Source: Toxoplasma gondii ME49 (lineage: Eukaryota; Apicomplexa; Conoidasida; Eucoccidiorida; Sarcocystidae). Taken from it: a DNA stretch of 64,000 nt. Of this stretch, positions 57,183 to 64,000 are shown in pieces (the stretch's first letter is position 1; every line of letters begins with the position of its first letter). Below the pieces are notes generated by a model that saw only the letters and a program-made list of their open reading frames with translations, was not told the origin of the DNA and did no database searches. The translations under genes were made by a program, and so were the position numbers. The DNA lies in contig NC_031480.1 of the NCBI RefSeq assembly GCF_000006565.2, positions 3,445,529 to 3,509,528 on the forward strand, given 5' to 3'.

Positions 57183-58769
57183 TTGTATTATAGTGTCGAC
57201 AGGGTAACGCATCAACTTGCTTGGTAAAACTGGGGTTTGTGTCGCAACTTAATCGTATAGTGGAGTGTCTGTACACACGCACATATGCGCGCGCGCGCGT
57301 CGAAATCCGCGTTCTTTTGAGTATTCTTTCGCTCGCGGTGTGTCTGAGCGAGTTCCCTCCATCTTTGTTTCTGCTGTGTCCATCTTCTCTCGGTCGACGA
57401 GAAACCATTTTTTGTTGGATCGTTTTTCTCTGCTTCCTTTCTCGCGCTGCGACCGTGCAAGATGCGTCTGTAAATCTGCACAGGCTTTTTTATAAACTTC
57501 AAGACAATAAAAATGTATAGATGCATGCGTTTCTGTGGAGATTTCTGTTCTGCCTTTTGCAGCTTGTTGGCGTGTCTGCTGTTCGTTTTCCTCTTTTCGA
57601 GCTGGCCAGGCTTTGCCGGCAGCGTCTTGGGTTGTGTCTTTTACCTCTTCATCGACGCCGCAGCCTGCGCCGTGATCGCCACCGTCGCCGTGACTTCGCT
57701 CTGTCTCGCTCGCGACTGGCTCTGGAAGGCCTTCAGAGTCAACTGCGCTCCTCAACTTTATCACCTCATCCAGCAGCGGGTACGAGCCTCGAGTTGCGCA
57801 GCCATTCCCGCGAAAGCACTGGGAAACGCCTAAGACAGTGCGAGGGACGAACGAAACGCAACTCAGAGAGAGACGCAGACAGGCCAAACAGGATCAAATC
57901 AAGATCATTCGAGCACGACCCCTCAAAGTTCTTCTGACTGTTGGAGCTTGGAGCGAGCCAAAGGGTGGGGGCTTCGTAGCGATCAAACTGATGAAAGACC
58001 CTTTCAGCGGAGTGCATGCTGTTCACGACTCAGAGGAAGGAACATCTTTCTTCGCAGTGTGCTCTGTTTCCCCTGCACTCTCTGAAGGTCCCGAGAAAGA
58101 CAAAGAAAAGGAGAGTACCGATCACTGGCGAGTGGATGTTTCTTCTCTTCGAAGCGAGTTTTCGCCTTGTCTGTCCCTCTCTCTTCTTTGCATCTCACTC
58201 TCGCTCTGTGTGCGTGTGTGTTGCTCAACCTGTGTCTTTCTCTCCTTTCACCTCTGTGTTTCCTTTTTCTCGCGCCTTCCTAGTCTCTGTGTCGCTTTTG
58301 GATTGACAGTTTTCAAGCTACTTGCGGTTCCTGTCATTCAGGAATACAATGGAAATCTCTCAGGCTGGCCCTCGCGGGTGCGAGACCGCGGAGTGGAAGC
58401 TTCGCCTCCCGAGGCTGAGCCGGTTCTCTGCAGCGTAGAGTCGCCAGCAGGCTCAAGATCCTCCTTCATCCCAGATGGAGTTTCGCGATATCCAGGCGGC
58501 TCTCGCTCTCCCAGGGTATGTTGTGAAAGCCATCGCCGAAAACTCGAGCGAACCAGGCAGGAAGTCAGGACTCTCCAGCGCCAAGGAATTGCAGAAACGA
58601 AAGAAAAACATCTTTTGGAGTAGAACCACGTTCGCATCCAATATTCAATGACAGAACCACGTGAACGCATCTCTGGATATTCGCGCATGTATACATATAT
58701 ACATACATATATACATATATACACATATATATGTATATATACAAATAGGTACGTAGCCATCGCTGTTGC

Positions 58770-58800
<31 letters not shown>

Positions 58801-59574
58801 GCAGAGGGATGTTTATGCTTGTCGATGGCTATAGACTGCACAAGGTGATATTATGTGAGCCTCTGTCGACACTCGCATCTCTGAAGACGGAGGGTCCTTC
58901 GGAGTTTCGGCGCATGTATCAGCCTGCCAGTCATGTCGGTTTGCATGCAGCCCCGCGGTCCGCGCCAGTCGACGCGTGGCTACGCCTTCAGCGAAGCCGA
59001 CCCGTTTTTCAGTGCGACGTTGCGGAAGCAGACGAATGCAGATTTCTTAGGAAAGGTTTTGTCGAAGATCTCCAGTTCCTACGCTTCGTCTGCGTCTCGG
59101 CTCGAGGGGCGCCGGAACGCGTCTGGGGTCTCCGACGCGCTCAAGAGCGTCAGGGGATCGACTGTTTCCTCCAACGGGCAAGGAGACAGGAGCCGCAGAG
59201 CGAGCGTAGATCCGCATGACAGGAGCCGCAGAGCGAGCGTAGATCCGCATGACAGCAGCCGCAGAGACAGCAGCCGACGCACTGACGGCGAAAGTGTAGG
59301 GGAGGGTGTCGTGGAGGGGGGGGACTCTGTGGGGTCGATGGCGGACGTTTCGTCCAGGAAGGCGGAGAGAGAGAAGACAGAGAAACTCGCAGCTCTAGAA
59401 AGCCGCGTGAGGCCGAGTTTGGGAGACGCCGGGCGCGCGGCGAGTCGGCGTCGCCTCTGTCCTTTGGACGAAAGTTCCGACGGAACAGACGAAGATTTTT
59501 CTGAAGAAGAAGAAGAAGACGAAATGGACGAGGAGTGTTACAGGCATCGTGTGCAGCAGTCCAGAGGATTGTAA
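45646..59574 (+). CDS. P4-type ATPase, phospholipid flippase (19 exons, about 1848 aa)
   Basis: P4-ATPases move aminophospholipids to the cytosolic leaflet, usually with a CDC50 partner. Exons: 45646-45671, 46309-46489, 46814-46939, 47348-47455, 48087-48695, 49191-49386, 49902-51362, 51851-51868, 52597-52762, 53346-53813, 54123-54237, 54574-54930, 55483-55623, 55745-55966, 56398-56613, 56942-57063, 57563-57779, 58342-58515 and 58951-59574; all phases agree. Hallmarks in order: [12 protein letters not shown] and [13 protein letters not shown] (N-terminal P4 signature); LDGETNLK (223-226 DGET, dephosphorylation); PISL in TM4; DKTGT with phospho-Asp884; [24 protein letters not shown] (1296-1301); [11 protein letters not shown]; helices TM5-TM10; and RGYAFS in the C-tail. 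About 410 Ser/Arg-rich residues are inserted between TM4 and DKTGT. Exon 1 encodes MGIGGSKSP, a myristoylation-type N-terminus. Which paralogue this is was not determined. Confidence 0.92.
48919..48953. repeat. TA microsatellite in flippase intron 5
   Basis: TATATA run with CATATA flank. A second run is at about 49108-49133 in the same intron. Confidence 0.8.
51851..51868 (+). other. Predicted 18-nt microexon of the flippase gene
   Basis: It lies between CTTCTCAG and GTCTGA and encodes Leu-Ser-Tyr-Gly-Gln in phase 1 to phase 1. P4-ATPases carry a Tyr-Gly pair shortly after the DKTGT motif, and this exon supplies it. A 29-nt version ending at GAG|GTTAGA is possible but does not match the phase of exon 9. 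Confidence 0.7.
52308..52480. repeat. TA/TATG-rich tract in flippase intron 8
   Basis: Imperfect TA, TATG and TATT repeats over about 170 bp before exon 9. Confidence 0.8.
52844..52897. repeat. TA microsatellite in flippase intron 9
   Basis: Near-perfect TA run flanked on both sides by ATACAAATA / TATTTGTAT, so the whole block is self-complementary. A further TA/TTTA block is at 53083-53175. Confidence 0.9.
53903..53998. repeat. TA-rich microsatellite in flippase intron 10
   Basis: ATACATATG and TA runs just after exon 10. Confidence 0.85.
57149..57190. repeat. TA microsatellite in flippase intron 16
   Basis: TATATA run with one CATA interruption. Confidence 0.85.
58689..58802. repeat. TA/CATA microsatellite in flippase intron 18
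   Basis: Two blocks of ATATACATA and a TA run, between exons 18 and 19. Confidence 0.85.
59185..59250 (+). repeat. Tandem 33-bp duplication in the flippase C-terminal tail
   Basis: Two identical in-frame 33-bp units (59185-59217, 59218-59250), each encoding [11 protein letters not shown]. Each copy contains Arg-Arg-Ala-Ser, a basophilic kinase-type site. A degenerate third unit follows. Confidence 0.95.
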
Positions 59575-62041
59575 CTCAAGACGAATGATGCATGCCCTGC
59601 CAAAGAACGGGTGAAGCGAGAGGTTCTGCTCCTGCGAAGGGGGACTTCGACATGTGTGGCTAGACTACGGAGAGGAAAGCTGAAGAGCGGCAACGACAGA
59701 ACGCCTGAGCAGGGTGTCGAGAGAGACAGTGCAGAAGGATGAGCAGGGAGAACGGAGCTTTTTCGGAATGCGAGAAGAACGAAGAGTTGAGACTGAGCCA
59801 GCGTCTCTTTGAAACGTCGTTGACAGGCGCCAAGCTGGTGCAAGAAGGCGTTTTTCCGTTCGTGGTTCGAGAAAAAATCGATATCAGACAGATGCGAAGA
59901 GCCATGGAGCGGGGAAGCCTTCTGCGAAATTACGTTCTCGTTTCTTCTACGTCCATGCCCTTCCTCCCAAAAGGCTCCACGACGGCGTCACGTCGAATCT
60001 GGAACGCTCTCGTCCGTGGAATTTGTCGCCGAACAATCGACGCAGACTTTTTCAGCGCATGCGCCGGGTACCTTGGCCCCTGTGTTCTGGTCGCGTCGAG
60101 TTGTTGAACTGTGTGTGAAGTGACTCCTCGGCCGAACAGGAAAACAAAGTTTGTTAAGACAGGAAGCGTTCGCAAGCAGTGCCCGCCATAGTTCGTTGAA
60201 ATTTCTGTGGTTTTCTGGCGATACGGGTGCATGGTCATGTTCTTCTCTGAGGAAAGTTGTGAAGGTGTGTCACGAACTTCGAGGACCTTGAAAGGAAAAA
60301 CTTGTCAAAACTGCGGAGAGGCAGGCTTCCCAGCCACCACACCCCCTCTTCTCCGCTTCCAGAAAAAAAAGCTTTTTCAAGCATCTGTCCTCCGTACCGG
60401 TCACGCACCCTTCCACTTTTGTCTCCCCTCTCCTGTCCGCCTTTCCTTCTCTGGAAAAACGCGCGACAAACAACCATCTGCATCATTTACGGTTTAGAGT
60501 TACACGCTGCCTACTCTATAGTCATATACACCCTCTTGCATACATATGTCTTATGTTTGCGTGGTATCATTCAACATATGTATATATATGGTATATATAT
60601 ATATATATTATTATATATTGAATAGTACGTATTCATGTAGATATTTTCTCTGTCTCTACTAGGTTGACCGAGGCACTTTCGCAAATTGTTCCTTCATCTG
60701 GAGATCGCGGGACTGAGCTACTTCGTTATTCTGTTTCATTTTCATGCCGCTGGAACCCCAAGAAACATGGGTCTTCACACATCTCCTATCGTTCGGTGCA
60801 TCTCTGCCAACTACTGTACATACATATATACATATATATATGCATATGTGTATGATAAATGTATGTGTCATGAATATATGTATCATGCATGGGAGCAGTG
60901 TCCGAGCGAAGAAGGGCGGTGTTGGCGGACAGCTGATTCGAAAGTGACTTGTAGAATTGAGGCGACCCCAAGCGAGGCGACGTTATGAGGTTGTTGGCGC
61001 GTGTGGTGAGGCTGCAAAGCCAAAACATCACGGGCATCGCCGGCCCCGTGGTCGGGCGCCGCGCGTCAGCGTCTTCGGAATCTCGGAGGCAGGCCTTCAA
61101 CTGTCCTCTTCTTCCTGCTCGAGTTCTGAAGAAAAGCGACGGAGAGAGAAGCGAGAAACGTCCACTCCGCCTGGCTCCGGAGAGCGCGACAAAAGATACA
61201 CGACCAGTGGAAACAAGAAAGCGAAGACCCTCCGCCCAAGGCCGACACCCCTCGAGCCCAAATCGCGAAAAAAAACGCAAGTTCGTTCCTCGCCGAGAAA
61301 GGAAGCCAAGTCTTCTTCTGCTCTTTGTCAATAGACACCAACACCACCACTCGCATCTGTACCTCAAAACCTTCTTGCCGGGGCATGCGCCGCGCAGGCA
61401 ATCAAACCTCTCCTTTACAGAACGGGTGCAGTGTGTCACAGAAAATGGTCGACAGAAAGAGACCTGACAGAGGAGCCCAGTCCAGGGAGGCCCCGGCGCC
61501 GCTCTCGGAAGCGCCGCAGCACTCGAGATCTCATTTTTTGTCTCGAACTTCTTCCCTTCTCGCGCCTGTCCGATTTTCTCCAAACGAAATGCCATCCAAT
61601 TCTCCTCGTTCTTCAACGCGTTCTTTCTTTTGGCTGCTTCCTCGAAGCCCTGCTGTTCTTGTTCCGTTGGCGCCGAATCGCTCCTCCACTTTCTCTCCTC
61701 GATCTTTCAGCGATCTGTATATTGTCTTGTGTGTGACATGAAGTCGAGCTTCAAGAATTACAAGACTCGATCTCCACGGCATTTCCTCTGCGTTTCAGTC
61801 GATCTGGATAAGAGACCCGTGTCTGGTCCACCTGCGTATAGACACAGCCTTTGTCTCCTCTGCTTCCCTCAGCCACAACGTCGGTCCTCGTCTTTGTGCA
61901 TCCCCGTCGTTCACAGTCTGTTTCACAGTCTCGCGCCACGTACTATATGAACGAAGCGTCTTTTCCTCTCTTTTCTCTCAGCGGCAGCGACGCGCCTCGT
62001 CTTCCCTGCATATGCACTTTTCCACATGCGTCTCTCCTCCC
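59575..62041. other. Convergent intergenic region, flippase to AP2 gene
   Basis: Two genes end here. An ATG-initiated frame of 122 codons (59739-60107, +) and one of 160 codons (60985-61467, +, basic Ser/Arg-rich) exist, but neither has domain, splice or context support. They are left unannotated as genes. A TA microsatellite lies at about 60568-60622. Confidence 0.45.
60568..60622. repeat. TA microsatellite
   Basis: TATATA run in the convergent 3' region. A shorter block occurs at about 60822-60850. Confidence 0.8.
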
Positions 62042-64000
62042 CTAGACATATCTCGGGCGCGGCCTGGGTCCTGGGAGGGCGGCGACAGCTCTCCAGACGT
62101 GTGCGTCTGTGCCGTCGATTTCAACTTCGCAGTCCCAGGTGAGGAGTTCCTGGAATTTGCTGAGGCCCTCCGCAGAAAAGTCGTGGCTGCTGTGAGGCCG
62201 AATCTTCTTGGTGCCGCCTGCCCCCGCAGAAAACGTCGCATCCACGTTCTCTTCAGCGACATGACGTTTCGCGACTCTCCGTTCTTCTGGGCGGAGAGGG
62301 CGCGAGCCTCGGTCGTGGACCTCGGCCTCTTCAAGCCGCCTCTGGAGCCTCGCGGATTCTCGCAGGCGCGAAGCCCGCAGGCGCGGCGACGCGGGCCGCG
62401 AATCTCTGGGGGCCGAAGAGGCAGACACGGAGGAAGCCTTGTCGCGCTCGGAGCCGCTTCCCTCGGGAGTGAGGAAAACCTCGACAATCTCCTCGTCTTC
62501 CTCCTTCGTCCGCAAGAACGCGACAGGCGAGGAGGAAGCGAAGCGCTCACCTTCGCGACCGAATTGCAACGAGTTGCCAGCCCCCCCAACGCCTTGAGGC
62601 CCTGGGAAGGCGACCTCGTTTTGGATGCCCAGCTGCGCATCCACGCGGTGGGTGTCGTCGAAAGAAAGAGGCTTCCCGTCCACCTCTCGTGACCCGAGAA
62701 TGGTCTGCCTTCTCATCTGTCTCTGCTCGTCTGAAGGCGTCGCGCCGTGGCTTCCGCGAAGACTGTCTCTTTCCTCGAAACGCCTTCTCTCTCTTCTTCT
62801 CCCGCGTTCGTTGTCGTCCTCCTTCACGCCCTCAAACACCTGATGTTCGGCGTCTTGCTCCTGTCCCCATACGGTCTTTCCTTCCTCGCGTCGACTTCCT
62901 CGAAGGTCTCTCCGGCGCTCCTCTCCTCTTCTCTCCACGGTCTGGCCGACAACTTTCGCGCGATGGCTCTTCACCCCCAGAGGCGTCTTGCCTCCTTCTC
63001 TCACTTTCCACGTCTCACCCTTCCCTCCCTCGTTCTTCGCCGCCTCGTTCTTCGCCGCCTCGTTCTTCGCCGCCTCGTTCTTCCCCTTTCGTCTCTCCTC
63101 GCTTGTCTTTCGCCTCCGCAGTTCTCTCTCCTCTCGGTCGCCCTCCGCGCCCCGCAGTTCGTCTCCACGGGTCTTCTTCCTGCGTCGCTCCTCGTCGCCG
63201 TCCTCTCTCTCTCCTCGTCTCCGAAGTCGTTCACTCGCCGCCTCGGTGCCCTCTGCCTCGGCCTCGAAGCCCACCCGGCGCTCGCTGCCCTCTCGCCTAC
63301 CGTCCTGCCGCCCTCTCTCTCGCTCTCTGTCGCGCGCAGCCGCGCCGCCTGCGACCATCTCGTCGCGGACTTCTCTCGGGTCTAGGCCTGCCAGCGCGCG
63401 TTGCCGGGCCTCCAGGGCGAGCTCTCGCGCGCGCTCCATCCCCAAAACTTTGACCGAAAACGAGGTCGAGGCCCGCTGGCCGTCCAGCGTCGTCCACGTC
63501 GCCTTCCACCGGTGCTTGGTTTTGTCGTAGTGGATACCCAAGCCACCGCCTGTGGGCGACGCGCTCCCGGGCGACATCAGGTGTCTTGGCGGCGCGAACA
63601 GAAGCGCAGAGTTCTCCGAATCGAGGAAGGGGAAGTTCGCGTCGTCGCCTGCGAAGCCCAAGTCCTCTCCCAGGTCCCACAGCGCCTCCGACGCTTCGTC
63701 CGAACTCCCCGAGTGTCTCCGCGAAACGTCGGGCCGGTCACAGGCCCCCGGAGAGACGCTGGACGCGCGCGCGGAGATAGGCGACCGCGCGAGGGCAGAG
63801 AACGGAGACACTGGAGACGCAAGAGAGACGCCTGTGGGGAAGGCGAGCTCCGACGCAGACCCTCCCTGGCCCGCCGCTTCTTGCTTGTCAACCTCACTAG
63901 GAGGGAGAGTGGACCGTATCCGGAGAGCAATCGGTTCTCGACCCTGGTCGCTCTTCCCCTGGGGCGCGGAGGACCGCGGAGAATCGAGCGCTTTTTCGTT
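62042..64000 (-). CDS. ApiAP2 DNA-binding protein, partial (5' part beyond window)
   Basis: The minus-strand frame is open from the right edge (64000) to a stop at 62042-62044, about 652 codons. An AP2/ERF-type DNA-binding domain lies at 63392-63541. It reads GIHYDKTKHRWKATW (strands 1-2), then SFSVKVLGMERARELALEARQRAL (strand 3 and the amphipathic helix), the usual ApiAP2 pattern. Downstream is a very long Arg/Glu/Lys-rich low-complexity region including NEAAK repeats. A short C-terminal block follows (SHDFSAEGLSKFQELLTWDCEVEIDG) that has the spacing of a small helical domain. ApiAP2 proteins are the main sequence-specific transcription factors of apicomplexans. No start codon is visible, so the protein is N-terminally incomplete. 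The C-terminal end may change if an unseen 3' intron exists; which ApiAP2 this is could not be determined. Confidence 0.85.
   Translation of the reverse strand, partial: NEKALDSPRSSAPQGKSDQGREPIALRIRSTLPPSEVDKQEAAGQGGSASELAFPTGVSLASPVSPFSALARSPISARASSVSPGACDRPDVSRRHSGSSDEASEALWDLGEDLGFAGDDANFPFLDSENSALLFAPPRHLMSPGSASPTGGGLGIHYDKTKHRWKATWTTLDGQRASTSFSVKVLGMERARELALEARQRALAGLDPREVRDEMVAGGAAARDRERERGRQDGRREGSERRVGFEAEAEGTEAASERLRRRGEREDGDEERRRKKTRGDELRGAEGDREERELRRRKTSEERRKGKNEAAKNEAAKNEAAKNEGGKGETWKVREGGKTPLGVKSHRAKVVGQTVERRGEERRRDLRGSRREEGKTVWGQEQDAEHQVFEGVKEDDNERGRRRERRRFEERDSLRGSHGATPSDEQRQMRRQTILGSREVDGKPLSFDDTHRVDAQLGIQNEVAFPGPQGVGGAGNSLQFGREGERFASSSPVAFLRTKEEDEEIVEVFLTPEGSGSERDKASSVSASSAPRDSRPASPRLRASRLRESARLQRRLEEAEVHDRGSRPLRPEERRVAKRHVAEENVDATFSAGAGGTKKIRPHSSHDFSAEGLSKFQELLTWDCEVEIDGTDAHVWRAVAALPGPRPRPRYV
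63031..63075. repeat. Tandem 15-bp repeat in AP2 coding sequence
   Basis: Three identical 15-bp units plus a partial fourth, encoding Lys-Asn-Glu-Ala-Ala on the minus strand. The period equals five codons, so length changes keep the frame. Confidence 0.9.

Noticed and set aside
62012..63530. Long plus-strand open frames opposite the AP2 gene.
   Set aside because: They mirror a GC-rich coding strand; the AP2 domain fixes the minus strand as coding.
1..64000. tRNA, rRNA, CRISPR, insertion sequence and bacterial-type features.
   Set aside because: No cloverleaf, rRNA motif, regular repeat-spacer array or transposase reading was seen on either strand by eye.

Overview
This is eukaryotic nuclear DNA from a tissue-cyst coccidian, most likely Toxoplasma gondii or a very close relative. 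The signs are spliced genes with long pyrimidine-tailed introns, AAAATG-type start contexts, Ser/Arg/Glu-rich inserts inside conserved proteins, TGCATGC motifs, many intronic TA microsatellites and an ApiAP2 factor. Gene models were assembled by hand from reading frames, splice signals and intron phase. No RNA evidence was available, and exon coordinates should be read in that light.

Layout, left to right: the 5' exon of LSM5 (-); about 4.4 kb with no recognisable gene; a two-exon four-helix membrane protein (+); a GC-rich, poorly resolved putative gene (-); TRAPPC1 (+, with a large low-complexity insert); PEX12 (+, peroxisomal RING protein); a nine-exon PDI/thioredoxin-fold secretory protein (-); ribulose-5-phosphate 3-epimerase (+, with a predicted 5-nt microexon); a nine-exon gene for an unrecognised protein of about 1829 aa with an N-terminal hydrophobic leader (-); a tentative small multi-exon gene (+); a 19-exon P4-ATPase phospholipid flippase (+); and the 3' part of an ApiAP2 gene (-) running off the right edge.

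The genes are ordinary eukaryotic neighbours, not an operon. Several concern membranes or secretion: TRAPPC1 in vesicle tethering, PEX12 in peroxisomal import, the PDI-like protein in the ER or endomembrane system, and the flippase in lipid asymmetry. LSM5 acts in mRNA decay and splicing, RPE in the pentose phosphate pathway, and the AP2 protein in transcription.

The most notable signals are: very small predicted exons (5, 17 and 18 nt) needed to keep conserved frames; a flippase whose 26-nt first exon creates an N-myristoylation-type N-terminus; a PEX12 homologue in an apicomplexan; a dispersed 14-bp palindrome (RGTGT-N4-ACACY) far more frequent than chance and often inside coding exons; and a 31-bp hairpin-bearing repeat present twice.
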